A DNA stretch of 64,000 nucleotides from Chloroflexota bacterium (GCA_020845495.1 JADLFM010000243.1:62001-126000); one strand, 5' to 3'; positions 26,494 to 34,835 are shown, counted from the stretch's first letter. Made by a program: numbers and translations. Notes: generated by a model from the sequence alone, not told the origin.

Positions 26494-26919
26494 TTACTCG
26501 CCCTGAGCACCGTCAGCTTCGCAGTTGATCATCCAGGGCGTGCCGAAACGGTCGACGAGCATACCGAACCCACCGCTCGCCCAGAACGTTTTCTCGAACG
26601 GCATCGTGACCGTCCCGTTCTCTGCCAGCGCGTTGAAGATGCGCTCGGCATCGGCTGCCTGGTCGATCTGGAGAGACACGTAGAAGCCTTGCGGACGCTG
26701 GTACCGCTCGGGCGATGAGTCGGATGCCATCAGGATCTGATCGCCAATGGCGAGCCGCGCATTCAAAATCAGGTTACCCCAAGTGGCCGGCACATGGTCG
26801 GCAATCGGCGAGTCGGCGTGGGTCATCATCGCCTCGATCTTGCCGCCGAGCACGTCGGCGTAAAATGTGAAGGCTTCGGCGCAATCGCCGTTGAAGTTGA
26901 TATAGGGAACGACTTTCAC
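26494..26919 (-). CDS. VOC/PhnB-like glyoxalase-fold protein
   Basis: This 141-residue PhnB-type vicinal-oxygen-chelate protein has NFNGDCAEAFTFYADVLGG at the start and FGMLVDRFGTPWMIN at the end, as in the family often mislabelled 3-demethylubiquinone methyltransferase. The fold binds a metal or small hydrophobic ligand; no reaction can be assigned. The GTG at 26919 has GGAGAG upstream. It sits between the DGPF and ECF42 genes with gaps of 70 and 44 bp, so all three are probably one transcript. Confidence 0.9.
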   Translation of the reverse strand: MKVVPYINFNGDCAEAFTFYADVLGGKIEAMMTHADSPIADHVPATWGNLILNARLAIGDQILMASDSSPERYQRPQGFYVSLQIDQAADAERIFNALAENGTVTMPFEKTFWASGGFGMLVDRFGTPWMINCEADGAQGE

Positions 26920-26989
26920 GGTCTCTCCAGAAGATGCGCCGATCGGGCGAGGCTGCTGGCTGCCCGAACGGCGGTGTTTGGCGGCGGGA

Positions 26990-27427
26990 TTACGCCTTTG
27001 CGGCCTGCTGGGCTGCGACCTGGGCACGCAGCCGGTCCTCCTGCTCGCGTAGCTCGAGCGTGTACTCGGCGCCGAAGTCCTCGGCCTCGAACACTGGCCG
27101 AAGCTCGATCTCAGACTCACCCTCCATCGGGTTCGGGCAGCGCTTGACCCATTCGATGGCCTCGGCCATCGACTTCACCTGCCACAGCCAGTAGCCAGCG
27201 ATCAACTCCTTCGTCTCGGCGAAGGGGCCGTCGATGACCGTGCGGCTCTTGCCGGAGAACCGGACCCGGGCACCCTTCGAGCTGGGGTGGAGCCCCTCGC
27301 CCGCCAGCATGACCCCGGCCTTCACCAGTTCCTCATTGAAGTTACCCATGTCGGTCAACAACTGCTTGCTCGGCATCTCGCCGGCCTCTGACTCGTTGCT
27401 CGCCTTGACGATCACCATGACTCGCAT
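26990..27427 (-). CDS. DGPF/YCII-related protein
   Basis: This 145-residue dimeric alpha-beta barrel protein of the YCII superfamily has the naming motif VIDGPFAETKELIAGYWLWQ and the following SMAEAIEWVKRCP. A C-terminal coiled, Glu/Ala/Gln-rich tail extends it by about 25 residues. Proteins of this kind are the standard neighbours of ECF42 sigma factors and their targets; their biochemical role is not known. The ATG at 27427 has GGAGAG seven bases upstream. It is the first gene after the ECF42-like promoter candidate. Confidence 0.93.
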   Translation of the reverse strand: MRVMVIVKASNESEAGEMPSKQLLTDMGNFNEELVKAGVMLAGEGLHPSSKGARVRFSGKSRTVIDGPFAETKELIAGYWLWQVKSMAEAIEWVKRCPNPMEGESEIELRPVFEAEDFGAEYTLELREQEDRLRAQVAAQQAAKA

Positions 27428-27507
27428 CGTTCTCTCCACTACATCCGTAGATTTCGGGTCAGCCCATCGGCCTGTCAACGTCGTCCGACTCCTGCCCCTA
27501 CGTCTTC

Positions 27508-27534
27508 ATCGAACGGACAACCGGGAAATCGACA
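27508..27534 (-). promoter_or_regulatory. ECF42-type promoter candidate
   Basis: On the minus strand TGTCGA (27534-27529) is followed after 17 bases by CGAT (27511-27508), about 80 bp before the DGPF start. ECF42 promoters are described, from memory of the Streptomyces venezuelae work, as TGTCGA at -35 with a CG-rich -10. This suggests that the sigma factor drives its own DGPF-VOC-ECF42 operon. Confidence 0.45.
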
Positions 27535-27553
27535 GGCTAGACCTGGAAATGCC

Positions 27554-27570
27554 CGGTTTCGACGAAACCG
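27554..27570. promoter_or_regulatory. 17-bp palindrome upstream of the DGPF operon
   Basis: CGGTTTCG (27554-27561) and CGAAACCG (27563-27570) flank a single base, too tight for a hairpin loop and thus more like an operator. It lies about 20 bp upstream of the promoter candidate. Confidence 0.4.
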
Positions 27571-27660
27571 CTCCTAACCGGCGATGTGAGCGGCCCGAAG
27601 CGGCCACCCACAACCGGACGCCAGGGCACGCGCGCCGACCGATCGAGGCGAACGGCCCGG

Positions 27661-28176
27661 CTACGACCGGCGCCGATACTCCGACGTCATGAGATGCAGC
27701 CACTCGCCGCTGTCGAGTTGCATGTAGGCCCTCAGAAAACGGTGGTCGTCGCCCCGGACCTCGACCACGTCACGGAAGGCGGTACGCTTGCCAGTGCCCT
27801 CGAAGCTTGGGCCGGTGCATTCGAGGGTCAGCACCGTTCCGGCCGCATCGAGGGTACCCTCGCACACCCACAGGTGCGCCATCATCGATCCGATCCAGGT
27901 GCTGACGAACCGCTCGGTCTGGGGGTTGTAGCCAAACGTGAGCAGCGACCGTTCGTCGCTGCCGCCCGGCGTCTCACTGCGGCCCTCGGCCACGATCCAG
28001 AGCCCTCCAAGCGGTCGGATCGTCTCGGTTCCCGTGAATGTTGTCGGAGTCGGCCCCGTGTCCATCGGATTGACGGTCTCATACGTCCACTCGCCGACGA
28101 GCCGCTGAAGCCAGGCGTGCTCCGGGGTTGGCTCGGGATGCATCGTGATTGGCGGGGCCGTCATGATATCGGTCAC
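27661..28176 (-). CDS. DUF1579 family protein
   Basis: This 172-residue lipocalin-like beta-barrel protein has LQRLVGEWTYET near the start, then ETIRPLGGLWIVAEGRS, LLTFGYNPQTERFVSTWI and DSGEWLHLMTSEYRR, all typical of DUF1579. The function is unknown; members are commonly found near YCII and DoxX genes. The GTG at 28176 is chosen because GGAGGAG stands seven bases upstream; the ATG at 28164 is the alternative. It lies 233 bp upstream of the DGPF operon on the same strand. Confidence 0.87.
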   Translation of the reverse strand: MTDIMTAPPITMHPEPTPEHAWLQRLVGEWTYETVNPMDTGPTPTTFTGTETIRPLGGLWIVAEGRSETPGGSDERSLLTFGYNPQTERFVSTWIGSMMAHLWVCEGTLDAAGTVLTLECTGPSFEGTGKRTAFRDVVEVRGDDHRFLRAYMQLDSGEWLHLMTSEYRRRS

Positions 28177-28484
28177 GTCATCTCCTCCTGTGGGCGCACG
28201 CCTCGGCGTACGCCAGTCATGCTCGTCGGTCGCAGCGTGCGCCCCACATATCAGCGCAGTCAGCGGGGGAGTCCCTATGGCCCGTGTCAATCCCGCGTCG
28301 ATCGAACTGGGAAAAATCACGCGCATCGTAGGTGAGGGTGCTTCTCGATGTTGACGGGGAGCTTCTGAAGAACCCTCACCCCCACACGCTCTCAGCGGGA
28401 AACGTGCGAGCGGCCAGGGGGCACGGCGGCGCTGGTGCTATCCGGCGCCGCCGGCCGTCGCCGGGTCGTCACAACCCAGGGAGA
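28177..28484. other. 308-bp gap between the MoaD-like and DUF1579 genes
   Basis: No gene or striking repeat is recognised. It presumably holds the DUF1579 promoter on the minus strand. Confidence 0.4.
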
Positions 28485-28781
28485 TCAGCCGCCGGCGATG
28501 GACCCGACGATCAGGAATGGCTCGGCGCCGGCGGCGACGGCCGCCGGCAACGGAGTGTCCGGCGCATCGTTGGACCGATCCTCGGCGCAGGCAAAGAACC
28601 GCACCAGCGCGCGCCGCCGTTTCGTCTCCCGATCCCGCACAGTTCCCCGCAGCACCGGGTAACGGACCTCGAGCGCATCGAGGATCGACCGCTGCGTGAT
28701 CTGTCCGTCGACGGTGAGGGTCACCTCACCCTCGACGCGGGCCAGGTTCCGCAAGTGGTAGGGGAGCACGACCCGGATCAT
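28485..28781 (-). CDS. MoaD/ThiS-family ubiquitin-like protein ending in Gly-Gly
   Basis: This 98-residue beta-grasp protein begins [20 protein letters not shown] with a typical beta-hairpin, then [16 protein letters not shown]. It ends ...[10 protein letters not shown], so the C-terminal Gly-Gly needed for adenylation and thiocarboxylate or isopeptide formation is present. Its ATG overlaps the stop of the BNR gene as ATGA, which implies translational coupling and a fixed stoichiometry. No E1-like MoeB/ThiF or molybdopterin gene is nearby, so classical cofactor synthesis is not supported by context. Sulfur carrier for an unknown pathway or protein modifier are both possible. Confidence 0.88.
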   Translation of the reverse strand: MIRVVLPYHLRNLARVEGEVTLTVDGQITQRSILDALEVRYPVLRGTVRDRETKRRRALVRFFACAEDRSNDAPDTPLPAAVAAGAEPFLIVGSIAGG

Positions 28782-29893
28782 GGCAGTGTCTGAACCTCGA
28801 CAGACACCACGGCCGGCAGGTCGCGGACGATCGGCGCCCAGGTGTCTCCGCTGTCGGCCGAGCAGTACACCTGCCCGCCGGTCGTGCCGAAGTACACCCC
28901 GCACGCGTCCAGCGAATCGACGGCCATCGCGTCGCGCAGCACGTTGACGTAGCAATCCCGCTGCGGCAGCCCCGTCGTGAGCGGCTCCCACTCGTAACCG
29001 CCGGTTCGACTGCGGTAGACGCGCAACTTGCCATCGGGCGGATAGTGCTCCGAGTCGCTCTTGATCGGCACCACGTAGATCGTCTCCGGCTCGTGTGCGT
29101 GGACGTCGATCGGGAAGCCGAAGTCGGTCGGCAGGTCACCGCTGACTTCGTGCCAGGACTGGCCGGCGTCGTCCGAGCGCATCACGTCCCAATGCTTCTG
29201 CATGTACAGCACGTTCGAGCGAGCCGGATGCATTGCGATGCGGTGGACGCAGTGGCCGACCTCGGCGGACGGGTCCGGCAAGAACTGCGAGCTCAACCCC
29301 TGGTTGGTGGGCCTCCAGGTCTGGCCGTCGTCGTCGCTGCGGAACACTCCGGCCGCCGAGATGGCGATGTACATCCGGCCCCGGTGCTCGCGGTCCAGCA
29401 CGATCGTGTGGACTCCCATCCCGCCGGCCCCAGGCATCCAGCCGGGCGCTGACGGGTGCTTGCGTAGCCCGGTCAACTCGTGCCAACTCTTGCCGCCGTC
29501 GGTGGTCTTGAACAGGGCCGCGTCTTGCACTCCGGCGTAGACCGTATCCGGGTCAGTCAGCGACGGCTCGAGATGCCAGACCCGCGTGAACTCCCACGGG
29601 CGCGGCGTTCCATCGTACCAGAGGTGCGAACCAACGTCGCCGTCGTAGGTGAACGTGTTATCGACCGGCTCCCAGGTCTTCCCTCCGTCGTCGGAGCGCT
29701 GAATCTGCTGCCCAAACCAGCCGCTCGACTGCGACGCATACAGGCGGTTCGGGTCGGCGGGGGAACCATGCAGATGGTAGATCTCCCAACCGGCGAAGTG
29801 GGGACCGCTGACGTCCCACCGCTCGCGCTTGCCATCCGACGTCAAAACGAATGCGCCCTTGCGCGTACCTACGAGTACCCGTACTCCACTCAT
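28778..29893 (-). CDS. BNR/sialidase-like beta-propeller repeat protein
   Basis: This 371-residue protein is built of Asp-box blades: [58 protein letters not shown] and [12 protein letters not shown]. There is no signal peptide, so it is probably cytosolic, unlike secreted sialidases, and I see no catalytic Arg triad. The ATG at 29893 has GGAGAGG upstream; the frame is open further upstream with Arg/Gly-rich non-family sequence. It forms a two-gene unit with the Gly-Gly beta-grasp protein, whose start overlaps its stop. Confidence 0.9.
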   Translation of the reverse strand: MSGVRVLVGTRKGAFVLTSDGKRERWDVSGPHFAGWEIYHLHGSPADPNRLYASQSSGWFGQQIQRSDDGGKTWEPVDNTFTYDGDVGSHLWYDGTPRPWEFTRVWHLEPSLTDPDTVYAGVQDAALFKTTDGGKSWHELTGLRKHPSAPGWMPGAGGMGVHTIVLDREHRGRMYIAISAAGVFRSDDDGQTWRPTNQGLSSQFLPDPSAEVGHCVHRIAMHPARSNVLYMQKHWDVMRSDDAGQSWHEVSGDLPTDFGFPIDVHAHEPETIYVVPIKSDSEHYPPDGKLRVYRSRTGGYEWEPLTTGLPQRDCYVNVLRDAMAVDSLDACGVYFGTTGGQVYCSADSGDTWAPIVRDLPAVVSVEVQTLP

Positions 29894-29985
29894 ACCCTCT
29901 CCTGACCGAGCCTCGCGTCCGGGCTTCTGGAACCCCAGGCGGTCAGCCCCACCGATGGGACGGCACTCGCTGCCGTTGCCGCCCC

Positions 29986-30022
29986 GGCCGCGTCCACACC
30001 GGCCGCGTCCACACCGGCCGCG
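29986..30022. repeat. Tandem array, 2.5 copies of a 15-bp unit
   Basis: GGCCGCGTCCACACC occurs at 29986 and 30001, with a partial third copy from 30016, between the DoxX stop and the BNR start. Confidence 0.85.
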
Positions 30023-30086
30023 CCGGGCGAGCGGCTGTTGCTGCCACCGGCCGGTCTCTCCCACCCCCGACCGGCGTACCTGGCCG

Positions 30087-30503
30087 TCAGGCGGCCAGTT
30101 CGCGCTCCGTGCGGCGTCGAGCGACCGTACGCAGCGGCACGATCTGCCACCGGCCGTACCCTACGAACACGCACAGCAGCGCGATGACGACCGCGAACAC
30201 CGCGTTCCCCGGCTCACCGGCCGCGAGTTGATAGACCGTGCCGCCGACCGCGACTAGCGCCAGTCCCGTGGCTGACAGCGGCATGAGACCCGGTCGAATG
30301 CGGACGATTCCGGGCAGGATCAACCCCAGGCCGCCGAGCACCTCACACACGCCAGTGAACGTGAGGAACCAGAGCGGCAGCGGAATCGGCATCGGCAGGT
30401 CATCCGCCATCCCAAGCAGCGGCACGATCAGTTTCGGCAGTCCGCTCGCCAGGACGAAGAACAGCCCCAGCACCACCTGGAGACTCCACAACGTTCGGTT
30501 CAC
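30087..30503 (-). CDS. DoxX-family membrane protein
   Basis: This 139-residue protein has four predicted membrane helices ([56 protein letters not shown] and [16 protein letters not shown]), as in DoxX/DoxD-like proteins. Some members take part in quinone- or thiol-linked redox reactions, but no specific activity can be given. The GTG at 30503 has GGAGG upstream at slightly long spacing. It is the first gene of the minus-strand run that leads through BNR and MoaD-like to the ECF42 operon. Confidence 0.85.
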   Translation of the reverse strand: MNRTLWSLQVVLGLFFVLASGLPKLIVPLLGMADDLPMPIPLPLWFLTFTGVCEVLGGLGLILPGIVRIRPGLMPLSATGLALVAVGGTVYQLAAGEPGNAVFAVVIALLCVFVGYGRWQIVPLRTVARRRTERELAA

Positions 30504-31122
30504 AATCCCACACCTCCCCTCGCACGCCCTGACGTACCCGAGCGGCGGCGCCCGGCCGCGGTCCGAGCGCGCCGTCCCTCGGACGGCGACGTGCATATAC
30601 ACACTCTGATCCTACGACACGAACGGGTGTTCTGGTAGGGTTCCGGCATTACAAATAGATCACGCGTTCTACGCCTGCTCGAGTTCGCGGCCGCTAGCTG
30701 CCCGGCGTGCAGGCCGTGAGCGGCGACCTGGGCAGTGGCGTTGCACCCGGCCAGTCCGGCAACCGTCTCCGCGTCGGGCATCTCGCCTGACCCGGTCGAC
30801 TGGTATCCCCGCGGGCCGTCCAGGCCATGCATCGCGCACTCAGGTTCCCCCTCTCGGTCCGATCTGCAAGCTCGGGGGCGCCCGCTCGCGGGCGACGATG
30901 TCCCTGGCTCTACCTATACGTCGAACGGAGGGTGGCAACATCGACAGCGATGTGGATCGTTTCGCGTTCGTAGCGCGAACCAGCGTGCGCGTCGAGTGGG
31001 GAGGTGGCGCGTTGCCCCTACACCCGTCCGCCTGCGATCCTCTCGCGAGCAGGCACCGCCGCGGCAACCTCGCAGTGTGCGCTGCACGCATCCAGACTCG
31101 ATGCCATGAACGGGAGCGAACT
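30504..31122. other. 619-bp divergent intergenic region
   Basis: No convincing gene was seen; open frames here lack family resemblance. It contains the GAAC-N4-GTTC palindrome at 30621-30632 in a locally AT-richer patch (30590-30670), and the promoters for DoxX (minus) and the dehydrogenase (plus). Confidence 0.5.
30620..30633. promoter_or_regulatory. LexA/DinR-like palindrome
   Basis: CGAACGGGTGTTCT matches the Gram-positive SOS operator pattern GAAC-N4-GTTC. It lies about 115 bp upstream of the DoxX start. No SOS gene is adjacent, so the match may be chance or mark another regulator. Confidence 0.3.
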
Positions 31123-32019
31123 ATGAGCGGTCCCCTCGTCGCCTTCCTCGGGCTTGGAGCCATGGGCCAGCCGATGGCGCGCAACGTCGTCAAGGCTGGC
31201 TTCTCGACCGTCGTCTGGAATCGGACGCCCGGCCGTGCCGATGCCCTCACGACCGAGGGGGCACGCGCGGCCGGGTCTCCTGGCGAAGCCGTGGCCGAGG
31301 CGGACGTGGTCATGACGATGCTGACTGACGCGCCGGCCGTCGAAGCGGTCGCGCTTGGACCGAGCGGCTTCCTGCCATCGGTGCGAACTGGCGCGACCTA
31401 TGTCGACATGTCGACTGTCACGCCGTCCACCAGCCATAAACTCGCCGAGGCTGCTGCCGCGCGCGGCGTGCGCTTCCTGGACGCGCCGGTGCTCGGGACG
31501 ATCGGGCCGGCCGCCGATGGCACCCTGACGATCGTGGCTGGCGGCGAGGCAGCCACACTAGACGCGGTTCGCCCGGTGCTCGATTGCATGGGCTCCCGAA
31601 TCATCCACGCCGGCCCGGCCGGGATGGGCACCTGGCTGAAGCTCCTCGCCAACGTCCTGATGGCAACCTCGATGCAGTCGTTCTTCGAGCTCCTGGCGCT
31701 TGGCCAGCGCGCTGGCTTCGAACGGGTCGCGCTGGCCGAGATGTTGGGCGGACTGCCCGTGGCGTCGCCTGCAATCAAGGCCCGAGCGGGGACCGTCGCC
31801 GCCGGTGACTTCTCGACACGGTTCCCGCTCGACCTGATGCTGAAGGACGTCCGTCAGCACCTCGAAGCGGCCGGCGAGCTGGGCGTGGCACAACCCCTCG
31901 CGGCGCTGACCCATGGGCTATTCACGCAGGCCCGGACCGGCGAGCGGGGGGGCCTTGACTTCAGCGTCGTGGCGCTGGCCGCCGAGGAAGCGGCCGGCGT
32001 GCGCCGCGGCCAGCGCTAA
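31123..32019 (+). CDS. NAD(P)-dependent beta-hydroxyacid dehydrogenase (3-hydroxyisobutyrate dehydrogenase family)
   Basis: This 298-residue cytosolic oxidoreductase has the Rossmann motif FLGLGAMGQPMARNVVKAGF, the substrate-binding stretch FLDAPVLGTIGPAADGTLT and the catalytic Lys in GMGTWLKLLANVLM. The C-terminal helical domain holds MLKDVRQHLEAAGELGV. Family substrates include 3-hydroxyisobutyrate and tartronate semialdehyde; the latter would suit a genome with sugar-acid dehydratases, but this is a guess. The ATG at 31123 follows GGGAG. The gene is convergent with the metal importer, and its TAA lies inside the left arm of the interleaved palindromes. Confidence 0.9.
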   Translation: MSGPLVAFLGLGAMGQPMARNVVKAGFSTVVWNRTPGRADALTTEGARAAGSPGEAVAEADVVMTMLTDAPAVEAVALGPSGFLPSVRTGATYVDMSTVTPSTSHKLAEAAAARGVRFLDAPVLGTIGPAADGTLTIVAGGEAATLDAVRPVLDCMGSRIIHAGPAGMGTWLKLLANVLMATSMQSFFELLALGQRAGFERVALAEMLGGLPVASPAIKARAGTVAAGDFSTRFPLDLMLKDVRQHLEAAGELGVAQPLAALTHGLFTQARTGERGGLDFSVVALAAEEAAGVRRGQR

Positions 32020-32075
32020 GCGATCGGCTGAGTGATTAGCTGAGCGCTCAGCCGATCGCTTAGCTAATCACTCAG
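32015..32075. terminator. Interleaved inverted repeats between convergent genes
   Basis: Arm A (32015-32031) is the exact complement of 32048-32064 (17 bp). Arm B (32028-32041) is the exact complement of 32062-32075 (14 bp). A third palindrome, GCTGAGCGCTCAGC, lies at 32039-32052. A and B alternate, so they cannot both form as nested hairpins: they are either mutually exclusive or a pseudoknot. The TAA of the plus gene and the TGA of the minus gene both fall in the arms. It probably serves as a bidirectional terminator. Confidence 0.75.
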
Positions 32076-32953
32076 TCGAACAGGCCGGCGATGCTTCGCG
32101 CCCGGCTGGCGGCGACCGCCTCACGAGCGGCTCGCCCCGCCAGCCGGCGGCGCAGGGTCACAGCGGCGAATGTGGCCGAGAAGAGCGCCGCCGCGACCAG
32201 CACGACCGTGGCGCCCGAGGCGACGTCGAGGAAGTAGCTCAGGTAGATGCCCACCAGCCCGCAGGCCGCTCCCACGAGGGTGGCCAGCCAGAGCATGGTG
32301 CTGAAACTGTCGGTCAGCAAGCGAGCGACGATGGCGGGAATCACGATTGCCGCCGCGATCAAGGTGACGCCCATCACCTGCATCGAGGCGATGATCGCGC
32401 TCGCCAGCATCAACGAGAAGACCGTCTCGGTGAGGCCAGCCCGCACCCCGTAGATCGGCGCGACCTCCGGATCGAACGTGGTGAACAAGAGCTGCTTGTA
32501 GAGGAAGAAGACGAGCAGTAGGGTCATCGCCGAGACACCCGCGATGACCACTAAGTCCTGGTTGGAGACGCCCAGGATGTTGCCGAAGAGGGCGGCGTCG
32601 AAGTTGCGGGTGAAGCGCCGGTAGCGGCTAATGATCGCCACGCCCAGCGCGAAGCTGGCGGTGGTGATGATGCCGATGGCGGCGTCCGCGCCGATCTGGC
32701 GCTTGCGGGACAGTGCGTTGATCAGCAGCGCTGCGCCAAAGCCCCAGAGGCCCGCGCCGACGTAGAAGTTCGCCTGGAGCACGTAGCTCGCGACGGCGCC
32801 CCCGAATACCGCGTGCGAGAGTCCGTGCCCGATGTAGCTCATCCTCCGAAGGACGACGTACACACCCACGAGGCCGCACAGCCCGCCTACCATCGTCGCG
32901 GCCAACAGCCCGCGGACGAAGAAGTCGTAGCGGAACGGCTCGAACAGGATCAC
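32072..32953 (-). CDS. Zinc/manganese ABC transporter permease (ZnuB/MntB family)
   Basis: This membrane channel subunit of a divalent-metal importer is 293 residues long with about eight or nine helices. It has GLCGLVGVYVVLRRMSYIGHGLSHAVFGG near the start (landmarks only) and IASMQVMGVTLIAAAIVIPAIVA, the conserved late helix pair. The GTG at 32953 overlaps the stop of the ATPase gene by four bases (GTGA). It is the last gene of the operon binding protein, ATPase, permease. Whether the cargo is zinc or manganese cannot be read from this subunit. Confidence 0.94.
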   Translation of the reverse strand: MILFEPFRYDFFVRGLLAATMVGGLCGLVGVYVVLRRMSYIGHGLSHAVFGGAVASYVLQANFYVGAGLWGFGAALLINALSRKRQIGADAAIGIITTASFALGVAIISRYRRFTRNFDAALFGNILGVSNQDLVVIAGVSAMTLLLVFFLYKQLLFTTFDPEVAPIYGVRAGLTETVFSLMLASAIIASMQVMGVTLIAAAIVIPAIVARLLTDSFSTMLWLATLVGAACGLVGIYLSYFLDVASGATVVLVAAALFSATFAAVTLRRRLAGRAAREAVAASRARSIAGLFD

Positions 32954-33783
32954 GCGCCGACCTCCAATGATGCCTCGTCGAGGCCGGAGCGGGTGGCGGC
33001 CAGCCGGTCCGAGACGAGGATCAGGTCACCCTGGCGCAACACGACCATGTCCGCGCCGTACGTCCGGCCCAGGATCTCGGGCGTGAACACGTCGTCCGGA
33101 GTGCCCTGGGCCACCACTCGACGATTCAGACAGATCACCCAGGGCAGATGGGCCGCGACCGAGTTCAGGTCGTGGGTCGTCAGCAAGACGCCGATACCCT
33201 CGCGATTGAGCTCGGCCAACAGGTGCAGCACCTCGTGGCGGGTCTTGATGTCCGCGCCGGAGGTCGGCTCGTCGAGCAGCAGCAACTCGGGCGCGCGGAT
33301 CAATGCCCGAGCCAGGAATACCCGTTGCTGCTGCCCGCCTGAAAGGTCGCGGATATGGCGCTTCGCGCAGTCGGCGATGCCGAGTCGTTCGAGCAGCGCC
33401 TCCATCTTGCGACGGTCGGGCCGGCGCACCCAGGGGAACGGCCCGGACTCGGCGGCCAGCCCCATCATGACGACTTGCTCGGCCGTGACCGGAAAGCTCC
33501 AGTCGACCGTTTCCAACTGTGGGACGTAGCCGATCCGCGGCCCCCCTCGCGCGGCGCCCGGGAATCGCACCGCACCGTGGTACACCTCGGCGTGGCCGAG
33601 CACCGCCCGCAGGATGGTCGTCTTCCCCGATCCGCTCGGCCCGACGATGCCAGCGAACTGGCCGGCGTACAGCCGGAGCGAGATCCGTTCGAGGACCGGC
33701 CGGCCGGCATAGCCGCAGGCCAGGTCGTCGATCTCGACGAGCGGTTGGGTGGCGTCCGCGGTGGCCGCGTCGGAGAGCATCAT
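32950..33783 (-). CDS. Zinc/manganese ABC transporter ATPase (ZnuC/MntA family)
   Basis: This 277-residue nucleotide-binding subunit has Walker A GPSGSGKTT, Q-loop YVPQLETVDWSFPVT, signature LSGGQQQRVFLAR, Walker B LLLLDEPTSGAD and switch THDLN. The VDWSFPVT stretch after the Q-loop is a mark of the metal-chelate group. The ATG at 33783 lies just after the binding-protein stop (33791); a second ATG at 33780 is equally possible and the ribosome site is weak. It overlaps the permease gene by four bases. Confidence 0.94.
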   Translation of the reverse strand: MMLSDAATADATQPLVEIDDLACGYAGRPVLERISLRLYAGQFAGIVGPSGSGKTTILRAVLGHAEVYHGAVRFPGAARGGPRIGYVPQLETVDWSFPVTAEQVVMMGLAAESGPFPWVRRPDRRKMEALLERLGIADCAKRHIRDLSGGQQQRVFLARALIRAPELLLLDEPTSGADIKTRHEVLHLLAELNREGIGVLLTTHDLNSVAAHLPWVICLNRRVVAQGTPDDVFTPEILGRTYGADMVVLRQGDLILVSDRLAATRSGLDEASLEVGA

Positions 33784-33790
33784 GGCCGGA

Positions 33791-34765
33791 TCAGGGCAGG
33801 AACGTGTTCGACGGATCGAGCGAGTCGAGCGGGGACGGATCGCCGCCGAGCGCGGTCGCCATAAGCTGAACGTCGAACTTGAGCATCCCAACGTAGGTAT
33901 TCTCGAGGGAGCCCGGCTCGCCGGGCGGGTCGTCGTCGCGAAGCTCGTCGTAGTAGCGGACGCCGGTCTCGCGGCCGATCTGTTCGAGGACCGGGCTTGG
34001 GAAGACCTCCGACCCGAAGATGGCCGGCACGCCGGTCGTCCGGATCTGGTCGATCAGCGCAGCCACCTCACGCGGCGACGGCTCGGCGAAGTCGCTCGGC
34101 TGGATCGCTCCGATCACCTGGAAGCCGTAACGAGGAGCGAAGTATGCGAACGAGTCGTGGTAGGTCAATAGCTTCCGCTGCCCCTCGGGGATCGTCGCAA
34201 CAGTCGCGAAGATCGCCGTGTCCAGTTCGTTGATGCGGGCGCGGAAGCGCTCGGTATTCTGGCTGTAGGTCTCGGCGTTGGCCGGGTCGGCCGTCGAGAG
34301 CGCGTCGCGCACCAGTTCGGCGTAGCGCAGGGCGTAGAGCGGGTTCATCCAGACGTGCGGGTTCGGATCACCGTGCTCTTCGGGGAAGCTGAAGTCGAAA
34401 ACCCACTGATCGCGGGTGATGGTTTGCGGGCCAAGCTCGACGATCGTCGCGCCCGGCTTCAGGTTCGCCTGTGCGAGCTTGATGGTCGTCCCTTCGAGCG
34501 CCAGCCCGTTCACCACGATCAGGTCTGCCGATGCGAGCAGCCGTGCATCCGATGGCGACGGCTCGAACGTATGCGAGTCGGTGCCCGGCGGAATGACACC
34601 CTCGAGATCGATCGAGGAGCCGCCGACGTTCTGCACGATGTTCGTGATCGGGGCGACGGTCGAAACGACTTTCAGGCGGGTCGTCTGGGCGCTGGCAGGC
34701 GGCGCGGCTGGCACGAGCAAGGCCGCGGCCATGACGAGCGAGACGACGAGGGTGAGGACGTGCAT
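33791..34765 (-). CDS. Metal ABC transporter solute-binding protein (ZnuA/MntC family)
   Basis: This 324-residue secreted cluster A-I binding protein has a Sec signal ending in PPASAQ, with no lipobox. The metal ligands are visible as His in GTDSHTFEPSP, His in NPHVWMNP, His in YHDSFAYF and an Asp in the LRDDDPPGE region. There is no His-rich loop, unlike many zinc-specific ZnuA proteins, so manganese remains plausible. It is the first gene of a three-gene importer on the minus strand. No recognised Zur, Mur or MntR box was found upstream. Confidence 0.93.
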   Translation of the reverse strand: MHVLTLVVSLVMAAALLVPAAPPASAQTTRLKVVSTVAPITNIVQNVGGSSIDLEGVIPPGTDSHTFEPSPSDARLLASADLIVVNGLALEGTTIKLAQANLKPGATIVELGPQTITRDQWVFDFSFPEEHGDPNPHVWMNPLYALRYAELVRDALSTADPANAETYSQNTERFRARINELDTAIFATVATIPEGQRKLLTYHDSFAYFAPRYGFQVIGAIQPSDFAEPSPREVAALIDQIRTTGVPAIFGSEVFPSPVLEQIGRETGVRYYDELRDDDPPGEPGSLENTYVGMLKFDVQLMATALGGDPSPLDSLDPSNTFLP

Positions 34766-34805
34766 GCGGAGCCTCCGGCGGTCATCGGGGCCGACCGAGA
34801 CGAGC

Positions 34806-34835
34806 GAGGATCAGCCCGATGAGGATCAGCCCAAC
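34806..34835. repeat. Two tandem copies of a 15-bp unit
   Basis: GAGGATCAGCCCGAT at 34806 is followed directly by GAGGATCAGCCCAAC at 34821, upstream of the metal-importer operon. Confidence 0.7.

Noticed and set aside
30504..30832. Short minus-strand frame upstream of DoxX as a gene or pseudogene
   Set aside because: It has no ribosome site, no family motif and crosses the AT-rich presumed promoter region.
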